A stretch of DNA of 64,000 nt from Chromatocurvus sp964613795 (GTDB lineage Bacteria; Pseudomonadota; Gammaproteobacteria; Pseudomonadales; Halieaceae), in NCBI GenBank assembly GCA_964613795.1, contig CAZTJR010000002.1, forward strand, positions 124,001-188,000, written 5' to 3'. Positions 8,776 through 17,472 of the stretch are shown piece after piece. A program made the position numbers and the translations under genes. Under the pieces are notes generated by a model. That model was given only the letters and a program-made list of their open reading frames with translations. It was not told where the DNA came from and searched no databases. Every line of letters begins with the position of its first letter. Positions within the stretch are counted from its first letter, which is position 1.

Positions 8776-9756
8776 ATGCGCTGCAAAAGTGAGGGTTGCG
8801 ACCTGCTGGTTGCCGACATCGGCGGCACCAACAGCCGTTTTGCCATTGCGGTCGGCAAAGGGGGCAGAACAACTCTGCAGCAGGTCACTCGATTCGCCAA
8901 CGCCGATGTCGAGGATTTTTCAACGCAACTCGCGCGTTTTGTGAGCAGTCTCGATAGACCGCATCCGGCGCGAGCCTGTATTGCCGTCGCGGGCCCGACA
9001 GATGGATCGAGCGCGTCGCTAACCAACGGTCGATGGCAGTTCGACGCAGCTGGTCTGATGCGCGATTTTGGCTTCGCGGACGCTCTCCTGATCAATGACT
9101 TCACCGCGCTGGCAAGCGGCGTTCACTGGCTCGAAGCCTCCCACACCCGGCGCATCAAGGACGGATGCCCGGTCATCGGCGCGCCACTGTGCGTGATCGG
9201 CCCCGGCACGGGCCTTGGCGTCGCCTGCGTGGTATCGCCCGGCCCCGGACAGACGGTCATCGCCACCGAGGGCGGGCACGTTGATCTGGCGCCCGTCACG
9301 CGACAGGAGTGGTCTATCAAGCAGACCCTTCACGCGCAGCTCGGTACGCGTGTTTCCGCCGAGCATGTGTTGTCAGGTGAGGGGCTGCGTCGCATTGATG
9401 CCGCCCTGCGCGGTGAACCGGCCTCCCTGCGACCGGTGGCAAGCATCACAGACGAAGCACTGGGCGGCGGTAACAGCTGGGGGCGGCGCAGCGTCGACCT
9501 GTTCCTGACGCTTCTGGCCCGATTTGCCGGCAATACAGTGCTCAGTCAGGGAGCCCGCGGCGGCGTCTATATTGGTGGTGGCATTCTTCCGCGGCTGCTG
9601 CCGACACTGGATACGCGTCAGTTTGCGCGGGACTTCAGCGACAAAGGCGTCATGACGGCCTACTGTGACGCTCTACCCGTCCATGTGATTACGGATACAG
9701 ATACGGCACTCCGCGGCGCAGCCATCGCATTTCAGCAGACGCGGGACAGCGCATAG
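8776..9756 (+). CDS. glk: Glucokinase (Glk, proteobacterial type)
   Basis: This 326-residue enzyme phosphorylates cytoplasmic glucose with ATP, supplying glucose 6-phosphate to Zwf encoded nearby. Family marks are the N-terminal phosphate loop A-D-I-G-G-T-N, the catalytic segment I-N-D-F-T-A-L-A, the second loop G-P-G-T-G-L-G and the E-G-G-H substrate motif. The start is uncertain. ATG 8776 has GAGGA seven bases upstream and puts the phosphate loop 13 residues from the N-terminus; ATG 8749 is a good alternative. The 8623 start seems too long. The gene converges on edd, with 10 bases between stops, and is divergent from the TonB receptor gene. Confidence 0.92.
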   Translation: MRCKSEGCDLLVADIGGTNSRFAIAVGKGGRTTLQQVTRFANADVEDFSTQLARFVSSLDRPHPARACIAVAGPTDGSSASLTNGRWQFDAAGLMRDFGFADALLINDFTALASGVHWLEASHTRRIKDGCPVIGAPLCVIGPGTGLGVACVVSPGPGQTVIATEGGHVDLAPVTRQEWSIKQTLHAQLGTRVSAEHVLSGEGLRRIDAALRGEPASLRPVASITDEALGGGNSWGRRSVDLFLTLLARFAGNTVLSQGARGGVYIGGGILPRLLPTLDTRQFARDFSDKGVMTAYCDALPVHVITDTDTALRGAAIAFQQTRDSA

Positions 9757-9766
9757 CGTCGATGCG

Positions 9767-11584
9767 TTAGCTATCCGGAAACGGGAAAACACTGGCGCCA
9801 TTGGCAGCGTCGGAAACCCGCGCACGCATGGCGCCAAACAGACCTCGCCCGAGCGTCGCGGCAGGATCCGGCGGCGCAACCACCTCTCGCACGGCAAGTT
9901 CAGAGGCCTCTACATGCAGTTCGAGGGTTCCGGCGTCAGCATCCAGGGTGATGAGATCGCCATCGCGCACCCGCGCGAGCGTGCCGCCGACAGCCGCTTC
10001 CGGCGTCAGGTGGATCGCCGCGGGCACCTTGCCGGATGCACCGGACATGCGGCCATCGGTGACCAGCGCAACGCGGTGGCCGCGGTCCTGCAGGATACCC
10101 AGGTAAGGCGTCAGTCTGTGCAGTTCGGGCATACCGTTGACGACAGGTCCCTGGAAGCGCACGACTGCGACCATATCCGTATTCAGGGCATCGGCGTCAA
10201 AGGCTTCGTGCAGCGCCTGCTGACTGTCAAAGACGCGGGCCGGGGCACTGATGCGGTGGTGTGCCGGATCGACCGCCGACACCTTGATCACGCACTCTCC
10301 AAGGTTGCCCTGCAAACGGCGCAGCCCACCCTCGGCGGCAAACGGCGACGACAGCGTTGCCAGTACGCCGGTATCCGCGGACACGAGCGCGTCACCCGCC
10401 CACTCCACGTCGCCCTTGTCCCCCGGTCTCGGTGGGCGGCACAGCGCATCGAGTCCGGGGCCTAGCAGCGACACCACATCTTCGTTAAGCAGACCGCCGC
10501 GGCGCAGCTCGCCGGCGAGACAGGCCATGCCACCGGCACGCTGAAAGTCGTTGATGTCAGCACTGCCATTCGGATAGATACGGGTCAGCAGCGGGACGGC
10601 CGGCGACAGGGCGTGGAAATCATCGAGCGACAGCTGAATGCCCGCGCTACGCGCGATGGCCACCAGATGCAGCGTGTGATTAGTCGATCCGCCCGTCGCC
10701 AGCAGACCGACCACGGCATTCACCATTGAGGCTTCGTCCACCACCCGATACAGAGGGATGTGGCCAGGGCCCTCAGCCGCGGCTCGCACCAGCGCCGACA
10801 CCGTTTTATCCAGCAGAGCCGGACGCAGCGGGTCTTCCGGATGCAGGAAGGAGCTGCCCGGCAACTGGACCCCGAGCATCTCCATGAGCATCTGGTTGCT
10901 GTTGGCGGTGCCATAAAAAGTGCAGGTGCCCGGGCTATGGTAAGACGCAGACTCCACCGCCAGTAGCTCGGCGTCATCGGCCTTGCCCTGGGCGTGCCGC
11001 TGGCGCACCGCGGCTTTCTCGCGATTGGGGATACCCGAAGCCATTGGCCCCGAGCCGATAAACGCGATCGGCAGGTGTCCGAACTGCAGCGCCCCGATCA
11101 ACATGCCGGGAACAATCTTGTCGCAGATTCCGAGACATACGGCTGCGTCAAACAGATTGTGGCTCAGACCCACGGCCGTGGCCATGGCGACCACGTCCCG
11201 ACTGAACAGGCTGAGCTCCATGCCTGGCTGGCCCTGGGTGACACCATCGCACATTGCCGGCACGCCGGAAGCCACCTGGGCCGTCGCTCCCATTGCCCAG
11301 GCCGCCTGCTTGATCAGATCAGGGTAGGCGTGCAGCGGCTGGTGCGCCGACAGCATGTCGTTGTAGGCGTTGACAACGCCAATATTGGCCGACTCCATGC
11401 GCGCCATCACTGCCTTTTCATCCTGACTGCAAGCCGCATAGCCGTGGGCCAGATTGCCGCAGGACAGGCGCTTGCGCGGTGGAAGCTCGTCCCGTGTGCG
11501 CCGACAGTTGTCGAGATAGTCGCCCCGGGTTCTGCGACTGCGTTCACGCAGGTCGGCCGTCACCTGTTCCACTATCGGGTTCAT
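9767..11584 (-). CDS. edd: Phosphogluconate dehydratase (Entner-Doudoroff)
   Basis: The product has 605 residues, the usual length for Edd of the IlvD/Edd family. It dehydrates 6-phosphogluconate to KDPG and carries a [4Fe-4S] cluster. Cysteines occur in family positions: M-C-D-G-V-T-Q-G, G-I-C-D-K-I-V-P-G and G-T-C-T-F-Y-G-T-A-N-S-N. The C-terminal T-D-G-R-M-S-G-A-S-G-K-V-P motif is intact and distinguishes Edd from IlvD. ATG 11584 overlaps the pgl stop by four bases (ATGA). It is the last gene of the eda-zwf-pgl-edd operon. Confidence 0.96.
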   Translation of the reverse strand: MNPIVEQVTADLRERSRRTRGDYLDNCRRTRDELPPRKRLSCGNLAHGYAACSQDEKAVMARMESANIGVVNAYNDMLSAHQPLHAYPDLIKQAAWAMGATAQVASGVPAMCDGVTQGQPGMELSLFSRDVVAMATAVGLSHNLFDAAVCLGICDKIVPGMLIGALQFGHLPIAFIGSGPMASGIPNREKAAVRQRHAQGKADDAELLAVESASYHSPGTCTFYGTANSNQMLMEMLGVQLPGSSFLHPEDPLRPALLDKTVSALVRAAAEGPGHIPLYRVVDEASMVNAVVGLLATGGSTNHTLHLVAIARSAGIQLSLDDFHALSPAVPLLTRIYPNGSADINDFQRAGGMACLAGELRRGGLLNEDVVSLLGPGLDALCRPPRPGDKGDVEWAGDALVSADTGVLATLSSPFAAEGGLRRLQGNLGECVIKVSAVDPAHHRISAPARVFDSQQALHEAFDADALNTDMVAVVRFQGPVVNGMPELHRLTPYLGILQDRGHRVALVTDGRMSGASGKVPAAIHLTPEAAVGGTLARVRDGDLITLDADAGTLELHVEASELAVREVVAPPDPAATLGRGLFGAMRARVSDAANGASVFPFPDS

Positions 11585-12309
11585 ATATTGTCCCTCGCAG
11601 CGTGATCCTGTACTGAGTAGCACACCTGCAGCGGTCGCTCTGTCTGCCGCAGCAGCGCGCGTACCGGAAGATCCGCAACTGGCCCGGGCAGCAGCGCCCG
11701 CTCCAGGGCCGTCCACTTTTCGCGACCACTGATATGCAGGTAAAGCTGCGCTGCCGTGAGCACCGCAGCAAGGCTCAGTGACAAGCGCTCATGACCGCCG
11801 CCGGCGGGCTGCAGCGCCACACAGCATCCAGCATAGTTCCCGTCAAGCGCCTGTGCCAGGTTGGACGCACCGGGAAACCAGGATGCTGTGTGGCCATCGA
11901 CGCCCATACCCAGCACCGCAACATCCAGTGGCAACAGCGCCCTGATCTGCAAACTGACATCGTCGCGGCCCGCAGCAGCCGTGGCGGCGCTGTTTTTTAG
12001 CGGCTGAAACAGCGCCTTGGCCGCCTCTCCCTGCAGGAGACAGCGCTGAACAAGCGCCGCATTGGAATCCGGGTGCCCAGCATTCACCCAGCGCTCGTCT
12101 ACCAGCGTTACCGTCACCCTGCGCCAGTCGAGCACCTCCCGCTGCAGGGCCGAAAAGAAGGGCACCGGCGTGCTGCCCCCGGATACCGCCAATACCGCTC
12201 GACCGCGGGCGGCAATTGCCGTTCGCAGGCGATCTGCCACCGCCGCTGCCAGCGCGGGCGCCAGTTCAGCCTGGCCATGAAACGCACAGATGTCGACAGC
12301 ACCCTTCAT
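11581..12309 (-). CDS. pgl: 6-phosphogluconolactonase
   Basis: This 242-residue member of the SOL/DevB family hydrolyses 6-phosphogluconolactone to 6-phosphogluconate, between the Zwf and Edd steps. Motifs are S-G-G-S-T-P near residue 45, D-E-R-W-V in the middle, and G-M-G-x-D-G-H-T-A-S-W-F-P with the catalytic histidine. It overlaps zwf and edd by four bases each, so the three are probably translationally coupled. Confidence 0.96.
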   Translation of the reverse strand: MKGAVDICAFHGQAELAPALAAAVADRLRTAIAARGRAVLAVSGGSTPVPFFSALQREVLDWRRVTVTLVDERWVNAGHPDSNAALVQRCLLQGEAAKALFQPLKNSAATAAAGRDDVSLQIRALLPLDVAVLGMGVDGHTASWFPGASNLAQALDGNYAGCCVALQPAGGGHERLSLSLAAVLTAAQLYLHISGREKWTALERALLPGPVADLPVRALLRQTERPLQVCYSVQDHAARDNI

Positions 12310-13757
12310 CGCGCTGACTCGTACCAGCTGCGACCATCGCGAGCAATCAGCGCGTAGGCAGCGGAGGGGCCCCAGGACCCTGCGATGTAATGCTGCGGAT
12401 GCCGCCCCAGGCGCGCCCAGGCCTCCTGAATACGATCAATCCAGCGCCAGGCCTCTTCGACCTCGTCGGCGCGGACAAACAATGTCGGGTTATTGCGCAG
12501 GACATCCAGCAACAGACGCTGATAGGCATCTGGTGCCAACTCCCCATCACTCTGGAAAGACAGGTCCAGCGATACGGAGCGCAGGGGTAGGTCCTCTCCC
12601 AGCCCGGGCTGCTTGTTGAGCATCTCCAGACGGATGATTTCGTCGGGCTGCAGTCGAATGATCAAGCGGTTGCCGCAGCACCGGGCCATCTGCTCACCGA
12701 ATATCGAATGCGGCACGTCCTTGAACTCAACCACGATTTCGGCCATGCGGCGCTGCAGTCGCTTGCCCGTGCGCAGATAAAAAGGCACCCCGGCCCAGCG
12801 CCAGTTGTCGATTTCGGCCTTGATGGCGACAAAGGTCTCGGTCATCGATTCCGGGCTGGCACCCTCTTCCTCGAGGTACCCGGGAACCGGCTTGCCATCG
12901 ATCGCGCCCGCCATGTACTGTCCCATCACGGTGTTCTCGCGCACACCGTGATCGTCCATCGGCCGCAGGCAGGACAGCACTTTGCGCTTTTCGTTGCGGA
13001 CATCGTCCGGCGCGAGGTGGGCCGGTGGCTCCATGGCCACGATGCAGAGAATCTGCAGCAGGTGATTCTGGACCATATCGCGCATCGCGCCGGCGCGATC
13101 ATAAAAATCCCAGCGTCCACCCGCGCCGATACTCTCGGCGGCAGTGATCTGCACGTTGTCGACGTAGCGATTGTTCCACAGCGGCTCCAGAAACGCGTTG
13201 GCAAACCGTGTCGCCATAAGGTTCTGCACGGTCTCCTTGCCAAGGTAATGATCGATACGGAAGACCTGGTCTTCGCGGAAAATAGCCGTCAAATCGGCGT
13301 TGATGCTGCGAAAGGACTCCAGATCATCACCCAGGGGTTTCTCGACCACGATACGCATGTTGTCCCTGACCAGTCCGGCGGCATCCATGGCATGACATAC
13401 CGGCGCAAAGATCTGAGGTGGCGTCGCCAGATAGACCACGAGCTCCCGCTCGCTGTCGCAGAGGTGGCGGCTGCGCAGTTCCGACATGGCATCCACCGTC
13501 GTTGCGTCGAGTGACGCATAGACCAGCTGACCAAGAAAGGATTGCCACTCGGCACGGTCCGTTTCCCCACCCTGATCGACATACCACGAGGTCACCTGAG
13601 TGGTGAAGGCGTCCTGCGTCAACGATTTGCGCGCGACAGCGATGATCTGCATATCGCCATCAACCCAGTCGCCCTGACGCAGCGCAAACAGCGCGGGATA
13701 GAGTTTGCGCAGGGCAAGGTCACCCTCACCGCCGACCACCAGCACATCTATTTTCAT
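12306..13757 (-). CDS. zwf: Glucose-6-phosphate 1-dehydrogenase
   Basis: The product has 483 residues, standard for bacterial G6PDH. The nucleotide fold begins with G-G-E-G-D-L-A-L-R-K-L, a variant of the usual GASGDLA. The active-site signature R-I-D-H-Y-L-G-K-E, with the catalytic histidine, is intact, as is the neighbouring V-E-K-P-L-G. It oxidises glucose 6-phosphate using NAD(P)+. The start overlaps the eda stop and the stop overlaps the pgl start, by four bases each. Confidence 0.97.
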   Translation of the reverse strand: MKIDVLVVGGEGDLALRKLYPALFALRQGDWVDGDMQIIAVARKSLTQDAFTTQVTSWYVDQGGETDRAEWQSFLGQLVYASLDATTVDAMSELRSRHLCDSERELVVYLATPPQIFAPVCHAMDAAGLVRDNMRIVVEKPLGDDLESFRSINADLTAIFREDQVFRIDHYLGKETVQNLMATRFANAFLEPLWNNRYVDNVQITAAESIGAGGRWDFYDRAGAMRDMVQNHLLQILCIVAMEPPAHLAPDDVRNEKRKVLSCLRPMDDHGVRENTVMGQYMAGAIDGKPVPGYLEEEGASPESMTETFVAIKAEIDNWRWAGVPFYLRTGKRLQRRMAEIVVEFKDVPHSIFGEQMARCCGNRLIIRLQPDEIIRLEMLNKQPGLGEDLPLRSVSLDLSFQSDGELAPDAYQRLLLDVLRNNPTLFVRADEVEEAWRWIDRIQEAWARLGRHPQHYIAGSWGPSAAYALIARDGRSWYESAR

Positions 13758-14395
13758 GCTCCGGTGCCTCCTCTTACCTGTGCTGCCACCGCCAGACTTT
13801 CTATTGCCGTCCAGTCGGCAGCGTCAATCAGGGACGGTGGAGCCATCCACGAGCCGCCGCAGCAAAGCACGTTCGGCTCGGCCAGCAGGCTATCCAGATT
13901 TTCCCGCGTGACGCCACCCGTGGGACAGAAGCGCGCCTCGGGAAAAGGCCCCGCGAGACTGCGCAGCAATGCAACGCCGCCAATGGCCATGGCGGGGAAC
14001 ACCTTGAATACCCGGAACCCATGATCCAGCCCACACATGATCTCGCTGGCCGTCGCCACGCCGGGAAGCAGAGAACACTGACGGTCGACGGCAGCACGCA
14101 GTAGCGCCGGGGTAAGGCCTGGGCTGACGCAAAAATCACTGCCGGCTGCCAGAGCCGCATCCATTTGCTGATCATCGAGCACTGTGCCCGCTGCAATCTG
14201 CAGGGAGGGTAACGCTTCTTTCACTGCCCGGATCGACGCGAGGGCCTGCGCGGTGCGCAAGGTGATCTCAATCACCGTCACGCCTCCCCGCACCAGCGCT
14301 TCGCTGACGAGCACTGCCTGCTCGGGGTCCCGTACCGTGAGAATCGGAATCACCGACGTTCCAGACAACCTGTCTTCCATCTCGCCTGACATCAT
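13754..14395 (-). CDS. eda: KDPG/KHG aldolase
   Basis: This 213-residue class I aldolase cleaves KDPG to pyruvate and glyceraldehyde 3-phosphate, the last Entner-Doudoroff step. The Schiff-base lysine is in F-K-V-F-P-A (about residue 131); the catalytic glutamate is in V-I-E-I-T-L-R-T and the phosphate-binding loop in P-T-G-G-V. It is the first gene of the operon. GGGAGG precedes tandem ATG codons at 14395 and 14392, and either could be used. No obvious HexR-type palindrome was seen in the 169 bases upstream, shared with the DUF2721 gene. Confidence 0.96.
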   Translation of the reverse strand: MMSGEMEDRLSGTSVIPILTVRDPEQAVLVSEALVRGGVTVIEITLRTAQALASIRAVKEALPSLQIAAGTVLDDQQMDAALAAGSDFCVSPGLTPALLRAAVDRQCSLLPGVATASEIMCGLDHGFRVFKVFPAMAIGGVALLRSLAGPFPEARFCPTGGVTRENLDSLLAEPNVLCCGGSWMAPPSLIDAADWTAIESLAVAAQVRGGTGA

Positions 14396-14564
14396 CGTCG
14401 CAAACCTCCCACCGCACGGCGCGCCACAGCGCGCTTATGCCGTGTCACCGTGGACTTACGCACCATCATGCAGACTTCACCGGCGTCAATCAAACGGATC
14501 CGTGTTGCACACCTCGCGCGGCTGGCTCTACTATCACGCTTTTCGCTGCAAGGTGGTGTTCTTC

Positions 14565-15011
14565 ATGAACGATTCGGTTGCCGCCCTCGGCAGCGTAATC
14601 CAGATTGCCGTGGCGCCCGTGTTCCTGCTGGCGGGCATCGCGGGCTTCCTCAACGTCATGTCAGCGCGTCTCGGCCGCATCGTCGATCGCGCACGCGTTG
14701 TCGAGCGGCGCGTCAGCCGGCTTCAGGAGCCCGATCAGCTGGCCACCGCGAGCCGGGAAAACAAAATGCTCTGGCGGCGCATCCGGCTGATTAACCGCTG
14801 TATTGGCCTTTGCGCGTCATCGGCCCTGCTGGTCTGTTGCGTGGTAGTGGGGTTGTTCGTGGGCGATTTCTGGCAAATCGATATCGGAGCCGCCATCGTT
14901 ACAGTCTTCGTTCTGGCGCTGTGCCTGCTGATCATTTCGCTGCTGTTATTTGTCAGAGAGGTACAGCTCGCCACCCGCACGCTGGTAATGGGGATGGAAG
15001 TCGGGGATTGA
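14565..15011 (+). CDS. DUF2721 membrane protein
   Basis: This 148-residue protein has three likely membrane spans: one near the N-terminus (residues ~8-30) and two near 80-125. Between spans one and two is an Arg-rich cytoplasmic stretch (R-I-V-D-R-A-R-x-x-E-R-R) of a kind typical of DUF2721. The function of the family is unknown. The start at 14565 is chosen over an in-frame upstream start at 14184, which would run antisense through eda. It is divergent from eda. Confidence 0.8.
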   Translation: MNDSVAALGSVIQIAVAPVFLLAGIAGFLNVMSARLGRIVDRARVVERRVSRLQEPDQLATASRENKMLWRRIRLINRCIGLCASSALLVCCVVVGLFVGDFWQIDIGAAIVTVFVLALCLLIISLLLFVREVQLATRTLVMGMEVGD

Positions 15012-15139
15012 ACGCCGCTCTGCACAGCCGGCCTGCCAGTGACAGCGGCCGGTCGGCTAAAGCGATCACGACTCGCCGTTCATCTGTTTGTTGCGGTGCA
15101 GCGTAGATTCACCGAACATTTATCCAACAGGTCACCGAC

Positions 15140-15376
15140 ATGATCAAACGCAATCTCGGCAGCACGGAGCGAGTGCTGCGATTGATGGTAGCCCTTACCC
15201 TGGTAGTCTGGGTGGCGTTGCGAAACAGCCACGACGTCCTGACCCCCCTGGCCTTGCTCATTGCTACGGCTCTGACGCTGAATTTTCTGTTTTCGCGCTG
15301 TTATCTCTGGGCGTTCCTGGGTTTCAACAGCTGTGAAGATAATCAGAAGGGCTGCCCGCCACCGCGGCAGCACTGA
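15140..15376 (+). CDS. DUF2892 (YgaP-type) small membrane protein
   Basis: This protein of 78 residues carries the DUF2892 inner-membrane domain. It shows N-x-G-x-x-E-R-x-x-R, two hydrophobic helices, then C-Y-L-W-A-F-L-G-F-N-S-C close to the end, as in the membrane part of YgaP. In other genomes the domain often sits with rhodanese or redox proteins. Here it precedes a DCC-family and a flavin reductase-like gene on the same strand, with a 27-base gap. A short AGGT precedes the ATG. Confidence 0.85.
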   Translation: MIKRNLGSTERVLRLMVALTLVVWVALRNSHDVLTPLALLIATALTLNFLFSRCYLWAFLGFNSCEDNQKGCPPPRQH

Positions 15377-15403
15377 ATAGACGACTCCATGACAGGGGAC
15401 TCC

Positions 15404-15799
15404 ATGAAAGCAACGCTGTTTTACGATGGGCAGTGCTCCCTTTGTGCCGGCGAGATTGACCGTCTCTCCCGGCTGCAGCAGGGTTCACTGGCTCTTCAGG
15501 ATATTCATGCTCTGAATTCCACCGAAAATCTGCCTGACCGGGACACCCTGCTCAGAACCCTACACCTGCGAACCGAGGCCGGTCACTGGCTGACGGGCGC
15601 AGACGCCAACGTCGCGGCCTGGCAGCATACCCGCCACGGATGGCTGTGGCGATGGCTACGTTGGCCGCTCATTTCCAGCATTGTTGATGCAGTCTATGCG
15701 CCCTGGGCCCGCTGGCGTTACCGGCGGCTTTACGGCAGTCCAGAGGTGCAGGCCTGTAAAGCCGGCGGGGATGCCAGCGACGACCGCCCATGCAGTTAG
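15404..15799 (+). CDS. DCC-family (DUF393) thiol-disulfide oxidoreductase-like protein
   Basis: The product has 131 residues. The family signature Y-D-G-x-C-x-x-C appears right at the N-terminus (F-Y-D-G-Q-C-S-L-C), followed by E-I-D-R-L. The middle shows the usual W-L-T-G-A-D-A pattern. DCC proteins have a thioredoxin-like fold and a presumed redox role; few have known substrates. ATG 15404 is chosen since AGGGGA lies six bases upstream; an ATG five codons earlier (15389) is possible. The end overlaps the next gene by 10 bases. Confidence 0.85.
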   Translation: MKATLFYDGQCSLCAGEIDRLSRLQQGSLALQDIHALNSTENLPDRDTLLRTLHLRTEAGHWLTGADANVAAWQHTRHGWLWRWLRWPLISSIVDAVYAPWARWRYRRLYGSPEVQACKAGGDASDDRPCS

Positions 15800-16434
15800 A
15801 CGACCGGGATATCGCCGCACTGGACAAGCGCTACCGGGCAGCCCTGATCAACGCTGTCACCGGCTTCAAGCCAGCCAATCTGGTGGCCACGGCAGACGCT
15901 CAGGGTCACAGTAATGTGGCCATAATGAGTTCCGTCGTCCATCTCGGCTCGCGTCCGCCTCTGATCGGACTGATCATCCGGCCCGATCCGGTTGACCGCC
16001 ACACACTCGACAATATTCTCGCGACCGAGTGCTACACCATCAACCATGTTGGCGAGCACTTCATTGAGGCGGCCCACCAGACTGCTGCACGCTATCCGCG
16101 AGAGGTCTCGGAGTTCCATGCCACCGGGCTGTCTGAGCAGTGGCATGCGGGCTTCCCCGCGCCGTTTGTTGGCGAGGCAACCGTGCGTATGGGACTGCGC
16201 CTGCGGGAACACCAGAAACTGGCGATCAATGCCACACACTTTGTGATCGGCGAGGTCGTGCTGCTGGAGTTGCCGGACGACTGTGTTGACACTGACGGCA
16301 GACTTGATCTGGCGCGGGCGGGAACCGTCGCCCTCTCAGGCCTCGATACCTACCATGCCGGTACGCCGCTTAAAGTCATGGCCTACGCCAGCCCCGACAG
16401 CTCCCCCCGCGATCTCGGACCGTCCACCACATAG
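15790..16434 (+). CDS. Flavin reductase-like (FMN-binding split-barrel) protein
   Basis: This 214-residue protein has the flavin reductase-like fold. An N-terminal strand (A-N-L-V-A-T-A-D-A-Q-G-H-S-N-V-A) leads to the P-P-L-I-G-L-I-I-R-P and H-T-L-x-N-I segments that line FMN in this family. No oxygenase partner is nearby. Overlap of its start with the DCC gene suggests the two are co-translated, so a redox role linked to that protein is plausible but inferred. Confidence 0.8.
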   Translation: MQLDDRDIAALDKRYRAALINAVTGFKPANLVATADAQGHSNVAIMSSVVHLGSRPPLIGLIIRPDPVDRHTLDNILATECYTINHVGEHFIEAAHQTAARYPREVSEFHATGLSEQWHAGFPAPFVGEATVRMGLRLREHQKLAINATHFVIGEVVLLELPDDCVDTDGRLDLARAGTVALSGLDTYHAGTPLKVMAYASPDSSPRDLGPSTT

Positions 16435-16501
16435 CGAGTGCCTGTTGCGCGGGTTTTTGGTACCTTTGGTGGGGTGTCCGGGGCAAGACACGGGAGGCAA
16501 C

Positions 16502-17440
16502 ATGCAAGCGAACCGCAATCAGCGGCTGAGCGACGAAAAGTCGCCGCAGCGCAGCAGTAATCCGGCAAGACAGACCCTCGTAACGGCGGTCTCGGTACTG
16601 ATACTCGCTGTCTTTGCGTGGTTGATGCTGAGGGATGACAGTGCCGTGGAGCCTGCGGAGATCGCGCCGGAGGTCATTGTGCCGGAGCCGGTAACGCCCG
16701 CTGAACCGCCGCCCCCCGTAGCGCCTGACATACCTGTCACCGTGGATGCCTCTGAGTGGGCTGTACAACCCGATCCCGAAGACGAGATAGACCTTGAAAT
16801 CGACGGTGGCGCTGACAACGTCCAGCCCGAGGCACCGGTAGAGCCTACAGAGCCGCCTCTGACCCTGGCCAACAGCGATGCAAGGTTGCGTGAGCAGTTG
16901 GGCGAGGGTTTTTCAGACGGCATCCCCGCGACGGTGCTGCGTAACAACAACCTGATAGAGCGCAGCGCGGCCGCCATCGATTCCATACGCAGGGGCCTGG
17001 TTCCTGACAGACTGCTCAACCTGCAGCGTCCGACAGGCGCTTTCAAGGTGAGAAGCCAAGGCGAGCAGACGCTTATAGACCCTGACAGTTATCGCCGTTA
17101 CGACGCAATGGTAAATTCAGTGGTCGATGCACCCGTTGGACCCGTGGTCGATGCGTTCTCGCGCTTCCGCCCCCTGCTGGAGGAGGCATACGGCGTTCTG
17201 GGTTACCCTCCGGATGAGATGGATAATGCGTTGATCGCCGCGCTGGACCAGATCCAGGCAACCCCGGTGATTGAAGGCGCGGTAGCCGTAGAACGCAGTG
17301 AGGCAGTCTGGATCTATGCAAGAGAGGACTTGGAATCCCTTTCACTCCTGCAGAAGCAACTGTTGCGCACCGGCCCTGACAATGTTCGCCGAATAAAGAA
17401 CAAGGCGCAGGCCCTCCGGGAAGCACTGCTCAATCCCTGA
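16502..17440 (+). CDS. DUF3014 membrane-anchored protein
   Basis: The product has 312 residues. A single membrane helix (about residues 24-42) follows a short polar N-terminus, and a Pro/Glu-rich linker (about 45-115) leads to a soluble, presumably periplasmic domain. That domain shows the DUF3014 features L-L-N-L-Q-R-P, Y-R-R-Y-D-A-M-V and Y-x-x-L-G-Y-P. The function is unknown. ATG 16502 is chosen because GGGAGG lies just upstream. It is separated from the flavin reductase-like gene by 67 bases and converges with recX. Confidence 0.8.
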   Translation: MQANRNQRLSDEKSPQRSSNPARQTLVTAVSVLILAVFAWLMLRDDSAVEPAEIAPEVIVPEPVTPAEPPPPVAPDIPVTVDASEWAVQPDPEDEIDLEIDGGADNVQPEAPVEPTEPPLTLANSDARLREQLGEGFSDGIPATVLRNNNLIERSAAAIDSIRRGLVPDRLLNLQRPTGAFKVRSQGEQTLIDPDSYRRYDAMVNSVVDAPVGPVVDAFSRFRPLLEEAYGVLGYPPDEMDNALIAALDQIQATPVIEGAVAVERSEAVWIYAREDLESLSLLQKQLLRTGPDNVRRIKNKAQALREALLNP

Positions 17441-17472
17441 CTACGACGTCGGGCAGTCGCCAGGCACCTTGT

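Noticed and set aside
14396..14564. A HexR operator before eda
   Set aside because: No TGTAATT-type palindrome could be found by reading both strands of the gap.
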